DNA of 64,000 bases from Actinomycetota bacterium (lineage in GTDB: Bacteria > Actinomycetota > Acidimicrobiia > Acidimicrobiales > Ilumatobacteraceae), in the NCBI GenBank assembly GCA_009701715.1, contig WLJO01000003.1:43739-107738 (forward strand). Direction: 5' to 3'. The notes beneath the pieces were generated by a model. That model ran no database searches, had not been told where the DNA came from, and was given only the letters and a program-made list of their open reading frames with translations. Positions 24,392 to 32,757 of this stretch are shown piece after piece. Each line of letters starts with the position of its first letter. Positions within the stretch are counted from its first letter, which is position 1. The position numbers were made by a program, and so were the translations under genes.

Positions 24392-25597
24392 ATGGGTCCG
24401 ATGGAGGGAATCAAGGTCGTCGAGATGGGGTTCTGGGTGGCCGCACCGGCCGCTGCGGCGATCCTCGGCGACTGGGGTGCAGACGTCATCAAGGTGGAAC
24501 CACTCACCGGCGATCCGTATCGAGGCTTCCGGACCTACTTTGAGCTCACAATCGGGCGTGCCGAGAATCCACCGTTCGAGGTGGACAACCGTGGCAAGCG
24601 AGGAATCGCCCTCGACTACACCACGGATGAGGGCAAGGCCATCCTCATGGACCTGCTCGAGGACGCGGACGTGTTCGTCACGAACGTGCGCCGGGACGCG
24701 CTGCTGAGGAATGGCCTCGATCATGAGACGATCAGCAAGCGCTTCCCCCGCCTCGTCTACGCCTGTCTGACGGCGCTCGGTCTCGAGGGCCCGGAGGTGA
24801 ACCGGCCGGGCTTCGACGTGGGCATGTTCTGGTCGCGGTCGGGTGTCGCAGCGTCGCTGGCACTGCCGGGCCAGCACGTGCCCAGCCAGCGCGGCGGCAT
24901 GGGGGATCACATGACCGGTATTGCTGCAGCAGCAGGGATCTCTGCGGCGCTGTTCCAGCGCGAGCGAACGGGGAATGGCCAGGTGATCACCACCGCCCTG
25001 ATCCGTCTCGGCAGTTACATGATGTCGTTCGATCTCGCGTGCGCCATCAAGTTCGGGCTCGAGACTGTTGCGGCGGATCGTTGCGCCCCCGCGAACCCGA
25101 TCACGAACTACTACATGGCCAAGGACGGCCGTCAGTTCGTGCTGCTCGGTGTGGAGCCAGACCGACTCTGGCCGGTGATGCTCCGGGCGTTCGAGCGGCC
25201 CGAGTGGGCAAGCGATCCGCGGTATACCGACACGTTCGCCCGGGCCGAGCACACGAGGGAACTGGTTGCCGAGCTCGACGAGCTGTTTGCCACGCGAACC
25301 AGGGACGAGTGGGCCGAGCGTTTCGATGCCGAGGGTGTGTGGTGGGCTCCCGTCAACCGGGTGGATGAACTGGTGAACGATCTGCAGGCGCAGTTAGCCG
25401 GGTGCTTCGTGCCGGTGCCCCAGCAGGACGGGACGGTCCGTGACATGCCCGCAACGCCGGTGACCTTCCTCGATTACACGGTCCAGCCGAGGCTGCCCGT
25501 GCCCGAGGTGGGCCAGCACACCGAGGAAATCCTCACAGAACTTGGCATGTCCTGGGACCGCATCCTCGAGCTGAAGGACAAGCGCGTCATCAACTAG
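24392..25597 (+). CDS. Family III CoA-transferase
   Basis: A 401-residue CaiB/BaiF-type enzyme. It begins MEGIKVVEMGFWVAAPAAAAIL, then WGADVIKVEPLTGDPYRGF and NRGKRGIALDY. The likely nucleophilic Asp lies in MGDHMTGIAAAAG. The C-terminal third contains WAERFDAEGVWWAPVNRVDE, as usual for this family. It is the second of three members in the window and differs clearly from the other two, so different acyl substrates are likely. The upstream extension is rejected since it would run into the divergent DUF4239 start. Confidence 0.88.
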   Translation: MGPMEGIKVVEMGFWVAAPAAAAILGDWGADVIKVEPLTGDPYRGFRTYFELTIGRAENPPFEVDNRGKRGIALDYTTDEGKAILMDLLEDADVFVTNVRRDALLRNGLDHETISKRFPRLVYACLTALGLEGPEVNRPGFDVGMFWSRSGVAASLALPGQHVPSQRGGMGDHMTGIAAAAGISAALFQRERTGNGQVITTALIRLGSYMMSFDLACAIKFGLETVAADRCAPANPITNYYMAKDGRQFVLLGVEPDRLWPVMLRAFERPEWASDPRYTDTFARAEHTRELVAELDELFATRTRDEWAERFDAEGVWWAPVNRVDELVNDLQAQLAGCFVPVPQQDGTVRDMPATPVTFLDYTVQPRLPVPEVGQHTEEILTELGMSWDRILELKDKRVIN

Positions 25598-25604
25598 GCG
25601 CTGA

Positions 25605-26588
25605 TCAGGCGCCGAAGACCACCTTCGACGCGGTGTTGCCGAGCAGTTCCACGCGTCCGGGGATATGGCCGTTCAGGGGCAGGTTCACCGTGAAGCCGTC
25701 AATGCCGAGAGCGAGATCGGAGGCGAGGCGCTCGCCCACAGTGTCGGGGTCTCCCACGATGAAGCGGTCAACGATCGAGTTGCGCTGTTCGGTGTTCATC
25801 GACGAGAGATCCACTCCACGCGCCAGCATGCCTGCAGCCAGATCGGCTTCGGCCTCTGCGGACGTGGGGGCAATACACACCGAGCGCTGCCACGACACCG
25901 TGACGGTGGAGCGGTCGCGGCCGAGTGTTTCGCAGTGGCCTGCGAGAGCATCAAGCTTGCGGGAGAGTTCGTTTGCCATGCAGATCAGGTTCGACTCGTC
26001 TGCGTACTGGGCGACCATTCGCAGGGTCTTGCGCTCCCCACCGCCGCCGATCATCACGGGGATACGCGATATCGGCGGGGGAGAGTTCACGATGTCGACA
26101 GCGGTGTAGTGCTTGCCCGACAGGCTGACCTTCTCATCGCGCAGCATCGGGACGACGATCTGCAGTGCCTCCTCGAGCTTCTCGAACCGGTCGGTAAACG
26201 TGCCGAACTCGATGCCGAACGCCGTGTGCTCCAGTTCGAACCAACCAGCGCCGATGCCAAGCTGGCCGCGGCCGTTCGAGACGATGTCGAGGGTGGTGAC
26301 GGTCTTCGCGAGCACCGCAGGGTTGCGGTAGGTATTGCCGGTAACGAGCGAGCTGAGGCGAACCGATTTGGTCTCGCGGGCCAAGGCGCTGAGCAGCGAA
26401 TAGCACTCAAGCATGTACGCGTCGTGGGGGCCGAGGAAGGGCAACTGGTAGAAGTGGTCCATGACGAGCACGGTGTCGAAGCCGGAGGCGTCGGCCTCCC
26501 TCGCTTGGCGGGCGATTGTGTCGAAGAGCTCGGCCGGCCCGACCCCCGGGTAACTGAAGTTTGGGATCTGGTAGCCAAGGCGGGTCAT
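25605..26588 (-). CDS. LLM-class F420-dependent oxidoreductase
   Basis: A 327-residue luciferase-like TIM-barrel oxidoreductase. It shows TRLGYQIPNFSYPG, FDTVLVMDHFYQLP, SLVTGNTYRNPAVLAKTVTTLD, GRGQLGIGAGWFELEH and IPVMIGGGGERKTLRMVA, the pattern of actinobacterial F420-type LLM enzymes such as the Rv-type TIGR03560 group. The cofactor is inferred to be F420, since FMN users of the fold share much of this pattern. It is transcribed away from the acyl-CoA synthetase, with 69 bases between starts. The substrate is unknown. Confidence 0.88.
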   Translation of the reverse strand: MTRLGYQIPNFSYPGVGPAELFDTIARQAREADASGFDTVLVMDHFYQLPFLGPHDAYMLECYSLLSALARETKSVRLSSLVTGNTYRNPAVLAKTVTTLDIVSNGRGQLGIGAGWFELEHTAFGIEFGTFTDRFEKLEEALQIVVPMLRDEKVSLSGKHYTAVDIVNSPPPISRIPVMIGGGGERKTLRMVAQYADESNLICMANELSRKLDALAGHCETLGRDRSTVTVSWQRSVCIAPTSAEAEADLAAGMLARGVDLSSMNTEQRNSIVDRFIVGDPDTVGERLASDLALGIDGFTVNLPLNGHIPGRVELLGNTASKVVFGA

Positions 26589-26657
26589 GGCTGGTCACGG
26601 TACCGGCGCTGTCAACCCGCTTGGTGAAGTAGGTCACACTTCGGCCAGAATGGGACC

Positions 26658-28370
26658 GTGATTCAGCACTATCTCGCCGCACGCAAGGAACTCACCTCGA
26701 AGGGCGCCCCCTTCGAGGTCACCACTGTTGAGGTGCGCGGCCTGCCTCTCAAGGCATACGCCAACGCCCCGGCAAACCTCCGTCTGATGTGGGAGGCCTC
26801 CGTTGCGTTCGGCGACAAGGACTACATCGTCTACGAGGACGAGCGCTACACGTACGCCGACATCCACGCGCAGGTCCGCAAGCTTGCGGCCCACCTGGTG
26901 AAGCACGGTGTCACCCCGCAGAGCAGGGTTGCGATCGCGATGCGGAACTACCCCGAGTGGGTCGTGGCGTACTGGGCCACGGTGTCCCTCGGTGCTGCGG
27001 TGGTCGGCATGAACGCGTGGTGGACCCCGCCGGAGATGGAGTACGGCCTCAACGACAGCGAGCCGAGGGTGATCCTCCTCGACGACGAGCGCCTTGAGCG
27101 CCTCTCGCACATGCCGGCGCAGCGCCCCATGCACATCATCGCCGTGCGCACCGACCGCCCCATCCCCGGGGACGGCGTTCGCTGGGAACAGGTCATGGAA
27201 ACCGCCGATCCCGGCTCGCTGCCGCCAGTGGAGATCGACCCGGACGACGACGCCACGATCTTCTACACCTCGGGGACCACCGGCTTTCCCAAGGGTGCTC
27301 AGCTGACACATCGTGGCTCGATCAACAACATCATGAACCTGAGCGCGATGTCGGCCACCGTCTCCCTCGCGGAGCAGAAGGGGATTGCAGCGGGCGAGAT
27401 CCCGGCGCCAACGGTTGCGCCGACGCCGCGCCCGATCGTGTTCATGGCGCCGACGCCGCTGTTCCACGTCACGGCGTGCAACTGCCTGCTGCACCCGGCC
27501 ACTGCGATCGGCGCGAAGATCGTCTTCACGTACAAGTGGGACCCGGGTCGTGCGCTCGAGCTGATCGAGCGGGAGAAGGTCACGAACTTCTCCGGCGTAC
27601 CCACCATGAGCCGCGAACTGCTCCTGCACCCCGACTGGGCCACGCGGGATACGTCGTCGATCCAAGGGATGGGCGGCGGCGGCGCAGCCCTGCAGCCGGA
27701 CCTCGTGAACAAGATCGCGGGTGCTCTGAAGGGTGGGGCCCCGGCAACGGGCTACGGCATGACCGAGACCCACGGCATCATCACGGCCAACTCGGCCCGC
27801 TTCTTCATCGACAAGCCCGAGTCCTGCGGCCCGAATGTGCCGACGCTCGAGGTGAAATTGGTGGACGAAGAAGGCAACGACCTTCCGGCCGGTCCCAACA
27901 CGGTCGGCGTGCTCTGTGTGCGCGGCGCCGTAGTCATCAAGGGCTACCTCAATCGCCCCGAGGCCACGGCCGACAGCATCCGGGACGGCTGGCTGAACAC
28001 CGGCGACATCGCCCGCATCGACGAGGACGGCTTCATTTACATCGTGGACCGCGCGAAGGACATGGTCATCCGCGGTGGCGAGAACGTGTACTGCAGCGAG
28101 GTCGAGACCGCGATCTACCACCACGACGCCGTCGCCGAGGTTGCCGTGTTCGGCGTCCCCGACGAGCGACTCGGCGAGGAGGTTGCTGCTGTCATCGTGC
28201 TCGCGGCAGGTCACACGCTCACGCAGGAGCAACTGCGCGAATTCCTCTCGGCGAGCCTCGCCAAGCACAAGATCCCGGCGAAGGTGTGGTTCCGCGACGA
28301 GCCCATCCCACGCAATGCGAGCGGCAAGTTCTTGAAGCGCGAACTGCGCAAGGAGCTCGTCGGCTCGTAA
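26658..28370 (+). CDS. AMP-forming acyl-CoA synthetase
   Basis: A 570-residue ANL-superfamily ligase that activates a carboxylic acid through an acyl-adenylate to its CoA thioester. The P-loop is FYTSGTTGFPKG, followed by GYGMTETHG, GWLNTGDIARIDEDGF, the hinge DRAKDMVIRGGENVYCSEVE and the catalytic Lys region PRNASGKFLKREL. The length and N-terminal QHYLAARKELTSKGAPFEV match actinobacterial FadD-like proteins. GTG start. Its stop directly abuts the stop of the convergent thioesterase gene. Likely feeds beta-oxidation; chain-length preference unknown. Confidence 0.92.
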   Translation: MIQHYLAARKELTSKGAPFEVTTVEVRGLPLKAYANAPANLRLMWEASVAFGDKDYIVYEDERYTYADIHAQVRKLAAHLVKHGVTPQSRVAIAMRNYPEWVVAYWATVSLGAAVVGMNAWWTPPEMEYGLNDSEPRVILLDDERLERLSHMPAQRPMHIIAVRTDRPIPGDGVRWEQVMETADPGSLPPVEIDPDDDATIFYTSGTTGFPKGAQLTHRGSINNIMNLSAMSATVSLAEQKGIAAGEIPAPTVAPTPRPIVFMAPTPLFHVTACNCLLHPATAIGAKIVFTYKWDPGRALELIEREKVTNFSGVPTMSRELLLHPDWATRDTSSIQGMGGGGAALQPDLVNKIAGALKGGAPATGYGMTETHGIITANSARFFIDKPESCGPNVPTLEVKLVDEEGNDLPAGPNTVGVLCVRGAVVIKGYLNRPEATADSIRDGWLNTGDIARIDEDGFIYIVDRAKDMVIRGGENVYCSEVETAIYHHDAVAEVAVFGVPDERLGEEVAAVIVLAAGHTLTQEQLREFLSASLAKHKIPAKVWFRDEPIPRNASGKFLKRELRKELVGS

Positions 28371-29243
28371 CTACCGCACGATGTGCACCGCATCCACCTG
28401 CACGGCGAGCTTGCCGTCGGGCCGGTAGATGCGGGCTGTCGTGGTGCCGGTGGTCCGTCCGAGGAAGCCCACCTCGGCCTCGACAGCGATGTCGGTACCC
28501 GACGCAGCGATCGGGCGGACGAACAGCACCCGCATCTCGGCGGGTCGGTAACGGTGGCCGCTGCCGGCAAGGCTGCGTATGGCGAGTTCGCACGCACGCT
28601 CGCCGATCACGCCGCCGACACCACCGTGGACGCCATCCCGTTCGTTAGCGAGATGCGCCCCGGCACGCACGGTGAGGCGCACCCGACCCGACTCAGACGA
28701 AAGCACCTGGGTGCCGAGCACCTGATGGATCGGCGAGGCGGTCCACTCGTGGGGCACCGGGGGTTCTGTCGGCTGCGGGGGCGGAACCTCGTCGGTCACC
28801 AACCCGCCGCCCTGCTCGCCGCCGGAGAACACCGCAAAGCGCGCGCTGTAGCGCGAGACAAGCTCACCCGAGGGGAGCGAGGCCGTTCCGGTGCAGAACG
28901 CGCTCGACGGCACGAGGTCCACCTCGCCGATCCGTCCGACGATCGGCCCCGCTCCGGGCTCGATCGGGCGCAAGAACTCGAGATGCATGTGGCTCGTGAC
29001 CATTCGCTGGTGCTCGTCGAGGTACGTGCTGATCGCGCTGCCGATCACGTGGTCGAGCAGGAGACAGAGCACGCCCGGCGGGAGGGCTCCGTCATCGTCG
29101 AGGATCGCCGGTGGGGATGTCTGCACCACGGTGAGGGTGTCCCAGTCGGTCTTGCCGACACCGAAGAGGTGTTCGGCCGGGGTCTCGACGCTCTGCTGGG
29201 GGTGCACGATGGAACATCGTGGCCGCAGAGCAGTCGGGGACAC
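28371..29243 (-). CDS. Double hotdog thioesterase family protein
   Basis: A 290-residue protein with two hotdog-like halves. The first contains ALPPGVLCLLLDHVIGSA and HMHLEFLRPIEPG; the second has ANERDGVHGGVGGVIGERACELAIRSL and MRVLFVRPIAASG, with the central helix pattern typical of PaaI/acyl-CoA thioesterases. It should hydrolyse acyl-CoAs in the cytosol. Start GTG 29243 is likely, with GTG 29207 as alternative. The gene converges on the acyl-CoA synthetase without any gap between stops, so the pair may balance acyl-CoA formation and release. Confidence 0.72.
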   Translation of the reverse strand: MSPTALRPRCSIVHPQQSVETPAEHLFGVGKTDWDTLTVVQTSPPAILDDDGALPPGVLCLLLDHVIGSAISTYLDEHQRMVTSHMHLEFLRPIEPGAGPIVGRIGEVDLVPSSAFCTGTASLPSGELVSRYSARFAVFSGGEQGGGLVTDEVPPPQPTEPPVPHEWTASPIHQVLGTQVLSSESGRVRLTVRAGAHLANERDGVHGGVGGVIGERACELAIRSLAGSGHRYRPAEMRVLFVRPIAASGTDIAVEAEVGFLGRTTGTTTARIYRPDGKLAVQVDAVHIVR

Positions 29244-29303
29244 AACTCAGGGCCGGGCGTGGCACGATTCCCGGGCGGGTATCGACGGACGGGGGGCGAT
29301 TCG

Positions 29304-30248
29304 GTGGGCTATCGGTTTGACACGGAGTGGGAGGCGGCGGTTGCACCGCTGCTGCGGGCTATGGAGCGGGCACCGAAACTGCTGGTGGGTGACGCCCTCG
29401 GGCGGCGTGCTGCCATCGACGGGATGATGGCCACGTTCGGCGAGCAGCGTGCAGTTGTCACCGACGTGGACGTGGCGACCTATCGGACAAACTCCTTCGA
29501 CGGTGCGCAGGTCGAACTGCGCTGGTACTCCAAGCGCAGATCGGACGCAACGAATGCGGTGCTCTACCTGCACGGTGGCGGCATGATCTGCGGCTCGCTC
29601 GACATCTACGACAGCCTCGTGCGCAACTCGGTGTCGAAATCCGGGGTGCCGATGCTCGCCGTCGAGTACCGACTTGCGCCCGAGCACCCTCACCCTGCAC
29701 CGGTGGAGGACTGCTTCGCGGCGCTGGCGTGGTTGAGCGAGCAGGCAGCCGTGCTCGGTGTGGATCCGGCACGCATCGCGGTGTACGGCGACAGCGCTGG
29801 CGGCGGCCTGGCAGCGGGGACGGCGCTGATTGCCCGCGACCGTGGCGTCCCCCTCGCACGGCAGATCCTCGTGTACCCGATGATCGACGACCGCACCGAG
29901 GTTGACCCCGCGCTCGTCCCGTTCCTGATGTGGACCTACGAGGACAACGAGACCGGTTGGCGGGCACTGTTGGGTGACACCTACCGAACCGAGCACGTGT
30001 CCCCGTACGCAGCGCCCGCGCGGGCGGCTGATCTCTCTGGCCTTGCGCCGGCGTATATCGAGGTGGGCGAGCTCGATGCGTTCCGGGACGAGAACATTGC
30101 GTACGCCCGGCGTCTCGCACAGGCTGGAGTGTCGGTCGAGCTGCACGTGCACCCCGGTGTCCCGCACGCCTTCGAGGCGCTCGCCCCCAAGGTGGCGGTC
30201 GCCCGGCGCTCGGCCGCCGACCGTCTTCGCGCGCTCACGTCGTTCTGA
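29304..30248 (+). CDS. Alpha/beta hydrolase, hormone-sensitive lipase family
   Basis: A 314-residue esterase. It shows the oxyanion-hole motif HGGGM, VEYRLAPEHPHPAPVEDC, the nucleophile elbow GDSAGGG, an acid in VGELDAFRDENI and the catalytic His in PGVPHAFE, which complete the Ser-Asp-His triad. GTG 29304 is chosen because a G-rich Shine-Dalgarno (GGACGGGGGG) sits just upstream; the frame stays open much further but without coding support. Likely a cytosolic short- to medium-chain ester hydrolase. It resembles the esterase half of the fusion at 15756-18344. Confidence 0.88.
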   Translation: MGYRFDTEWEAAVAPLLRAMERAPKLLVGDALGRRAAIDGMMATFGEQRAVVTDVDVATYRTNSFDGAQVELRWYSKRRSDATNAVLYLHGGGMICGSLDIYDSLVRNSVSKSGVPMLAVEYRLAPEHPHPAPVEDCFAALAWLSEQAAVLGVDPARIAVYGDSAGGGLAAGTALIARDRGVPLARQILVYPMIDDRTEVDPALVPFLMWTYEDNETGWRALLGDTYRTEHVSPYAAPARAADLSGLAPAYIEVGELDAFRDENIAYARRLAQAGVSVELHVHPGVPHAFEALAPKVAVARRSAADRLRALTSF

Positions 30249-30275
30249 TCGCCGCTCAACTGCGGGTTGTTCCCG

Positions 30276-30334
30276 TTGACCGCCCGGTGCAGGCCATTTA
30301 GGGTCTGGGTACGAACGGTCGTTGGGGACGACCG
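30276..30334 (+). promoter_or_regulatory. Sigma70-type promoter and leader hairpin before an LLM oxidoreductase
   Basis: -35 TTGACC (30276-30281), 17-base spacer, -10 TAGGGT (30299-30304). The roughly 50-base leader that follows contains a 7-base-pair stem (CGGTCGT at 30316-30322 with ACGACCG at 30328-30334) and then a G-rich Shine-Dalgarno before the GTG at 30361. Confidence 0.5.
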
Positions 30335-30360
30335 GTCGATCAACAATCGGGGGGACTGTC

Positions 30361-31506
30361 GTGCGTGTCGGGGCCTGCATCTTCAACCAGAACTACACGG
30401 ATTGGGATCGGTACGAGGCCGAGGAGCGCGGCGAGACCGTGCCCGCCCGGCCCCAGAAGTCGGACCGTGAGGTGTTTGCCGAGGAGATCAACCTTGCTCG
30501 GATCGCGGACCAGACCGGGTTCGATGCGGTATGGACGATCGAGCACCATTTCACTCCATACACGATGGTGACCAACCCGTTGCAGTACCTCACCTACATC
30601 GCCGGGATCACCGAGCGCGTCGATCTCGGGACCATGGTCACCGTGCTGCCGTGGCACAACCCGGTACGGGTGGCAGAGGACGTGAACATGTTGGACGCGT
30701 TCCTCGGCGAGGGCCGTGAGGTGATCCTCGGTGTCGGGCGGGGGCTTGGTCGCCGCGAGTACGCAGGGCTGTCGATTGACCAGGGCGAGGCGCGTGGCCG
30801 CTACGACGAGAGCATTCAGGTGCTCAAGCAACTGCTGGCCACCGGCGAGTGCACCTTCCACGGCGAGCACTACGACATCGAGGGGCTCCGCCTGCGGCCG
30901 CAACCTGATCGCGACCTCAGCCACAACCTCTGGTCCGCGGGCGGTACCCCCGAAACGGTCGAACTGATCGCGAAGCACGACGTGCGACCGCTGATCATTC
31001 CCACCACGAGTCTCGAGATGGCGCTGCAGACGGCACAGGCGTACACGTCGCTCCGCCACCAGGCGGGCCACGGCAGTTCCACGCACACCAAACTGGCGCT
31101 GTGGACCTACGTCGCCGAGACTGAGGAGGAGGCGCGACGCGGAGCCGAGCAGTACATGGTCGAGTACTCGGATTCGGCGATGCGCCATTACGAATTGCTC
31201 GGTGATCACTTCAAGAACATCAAGGGGTACGAGGCCTATGCCGCCGGTTCCGAGGCGCTGGCGGCAGATGCGTCGCCGTTCCTGCGGGGGTTCTTCAACT
31301 CGCATCCGTGGGGAACGCCCGAGCAGACCATTGCTCGCGCAACCGAGCTCGCCGAGGCCTTCGGCACGGACGAGATCATGTTCATCTTCAAGTACGGCGG
31401 CATGCCGATCGAGCTGGCGGAGCGGAGCATGAGGCTCTTCGCAAAGGAGGTTCTGCCTGCCCTCCACGAACTGCAGCCTGCGCCGATGCAGGTCGCCCTC
31501 GCCTGA
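30361..31506 (+). CDS. LLM-class flavin-dependent oxidoreductase (bacterial luciferase-like)
   Basis: A 381-residue luciferase-fold protein. Typical segments are INLARIADQTGFDAVWTIEHHF, NPLQYLTYIAGITERVDLGT, LPWHNPVRVAEDVNMLDAF, GVGRGLGRREYAG and, near the C-terminus, SHPWGTPEQTIARATELAEAF. The EHHF motif and longer body suggest an FMNH2-dependent monooxygenase, although F420 use cannot be excluded. Start GTG 30361 is chosen for the run of G just upstream; an ATG 39 bases earlier is less likely. The gene has its own promoter. Substrate unknown. Confidence 0.88.
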   Translation: MRVGACIFNQNYTDWDRYEAEERGETVPARPQKSDREVFAEEINLARIADQTGFDAVWTIEHHFTPYTMVTNPLQYLTYIAGITERVDLGTMVTVLPWHNPVRVAEDVNMLDAFLGEGREVILGVGRGLGRREYAGLSIDQGEARGRYDESIQVLKQLLATGECTFHGEHYDIEGLRLRPQPDRDLSHNLWSAGGTPETVELIAKHDVRPLIIPTTSLEMALQTAQAYTSLRHQAGHGSSTHTKLALWTYVAETEEEARRGAEQYMVEYSDSAMRHYELLGDHFKNIKGYEAYAAGSEALAADASPFLRGFFNSHPWGTPEQTIARATELAEAFGTDEIMFIFKYGGMPIELAERSMRLFAKEVLPALHELQPAPMQVALA

Positions 31507-31512
31507 GCCCGG

Positions 31513-31525
31513 GGGCCAACGGCCC
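31513..31525 (+). terminator. Short GC hairpin after the LLM oxidoreductase
   Basis: GGGCC-AAC-GGCCC followed by TGCTTTC, seven bases past the stop codon. A possible weak intrinsic terminator. Confidence 0.35.
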
Positions 31526-31599
31526 TGCTTTCGGTGCCCCGACCCTGACCGAGTACGTTCGGGTGCTGGTTGCACGCTGCAGAAAGGGTCCTGTCGCTG

Positions 31600-32715
31600 A
31601 TGTCCGTCCCGCTCGTGGAAGCAGAGATCGAGGCCGGTGGTCGTTTCGGCTACCGCCCCGAGTTCGACGGTCTGCGCGGGGTGGCGATTCTCGGGGTCGT
31701 CATGTTCCACTATTTCAGGAACTGGTTTCGAGGCTCGATCATCGGCGTCGATCTGTTCTTCGTGCTCTCCGGGTTTCTCATCACCCGATTGCTCTTCGAG
31801 GAGCGTCGGAAGTACGGGAACATCTCGCTCCCGGATTTCTACGCTCGAAGGGTGGGCCGTCTCTTCCCCGGGCTCGTCGTCGTGTCGCTCGTCCTGCTCG
31901 TCGGCGACCGGCTGTTCATCGTGGACTCCAACTTCCGCGCACTCGTGAGTGGCGCCATCGGGGCGGTCACCTTCACGACGAACTGGCTCCGTGTGGCGGG
32001 GGTGGACACCTCTGAGTTGAGTCACCTCTGGTCGATTGCCATCGAGCAGCAGTTCTACTTGCTGTGGCCCCTAGTGGTGCTCGCTGTCGGCGTGAGTGTG
32101 CGCCGCATTAACCGTCTGTCGGCGGCGATCGTCGTTGCTGCGGGGGTCAACCTGTTGGTGAGGTCGCTTGCTGGCGTCGGCCCAGGTTCGCCGTCCCTGT
32201 TCAACGGGCTCGACACCCATGGCATGCTCACCCTGGGTGCCGGCTGCTGGCTTGCCACAACGCTCACCGCGGAGAACCGGTGGGGCAACCGTCAGGTACT
32301 GCTCACCGTTGGCCTTCTGCTCGCAGTTGCGGCGCGATGCGTACTGGTGGTCATTCCCGATACCGAGGTGTTCTACCGCACGTGGGCGCGCGGCGGGGCG
32401 CACCTCACGGCGGTTGCCATGGTGGTGGTGCTCGTTGCGGCGAAGGAACTTTCCTGGATGCGGTTCCTGCTGTCGCGGCGAGCGCTGATGTGGCTCGGTC
32501 AGCGCGCCTACAGCATGTTCCTCTGGCACCAGCCCGTGAGGTCGTACCTGCCGATCGGCCCCGTGAGCGGCCTTGTGCTGCGCAACCTCGTGTTCTTCGC
32601 TGTCAGCGTCGTCGTGTCCGAATTGAGTTATCGACTGGTGGAGCAGCCGGGGCGGAAGTGGATCGTCAACCGGTTCAGCCGTCGTGGCCGACAGGCGGCC
32701 CCAGCCTCTGTCTGA
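31600..32715 (+). CDS. Acyltransferase family 3 membrane protein
   Basis: A 371-residue integral membrane acyltransferase without the SGNH domain. The signature YRPEFDGLRGVAILGVVMFHY is near residue 20, followed by GVDLFFVLSGFLITRLL and RRVGRLFPGLVV, and about ten hydrophobic helices. LSHLWSIAIEQQFYLLWPL is the conserved second motif of the family. It probably O-acylates a cell-envelope glycan or lipid. ATG 31600 has AGAAAGGG upstream. The protein is compact compared with the 690-residue family member encoded at 19340-21412. Confidence 0.9.
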   Translation: MSVPLVEAEIEAGGRFGYRPEFDGLRGVAILGVVMFHYFRNWFRGSIIGVDLFFVLSGFLITRLLFEERRKYGNISLPDFYARRVGRLFPGLVVVSLVLLVGDRLFIVDSNFRALVSGAIGAVTFTTNWLRVAGVDTSELSHLWSIAIEQQFYLLWPLVVLAVGVSVRRINRLSAAIVVAAGVNLLVRSLAGVGPGSPSLFNGLDTHGMLTLGAGCWLATTLTAENRWGNRQVLLTVGLLLAVAARCVLVVIPDTEVFYRTWARGGAHLTAVAMVVVLVAAKELSWMRFLLSRRALMWLGQRAYSMFLWHQPVRSYLPIGPVSGLVLRNLVFFAVSVVVSELSYRLVEQPGRKWIVNRFSRRGRQAAPASV

Positions 32716-32757
32716 GATGCAGCCCGGGCCACTTCGGCCTCCTCCGCATCGCGTGAG

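Noticed and set aside
26634..28268. A 544-codon minus-strand frame
   Set aside because: Antisense shadow of the acyl-CoA synthetase, which has all its motifs.
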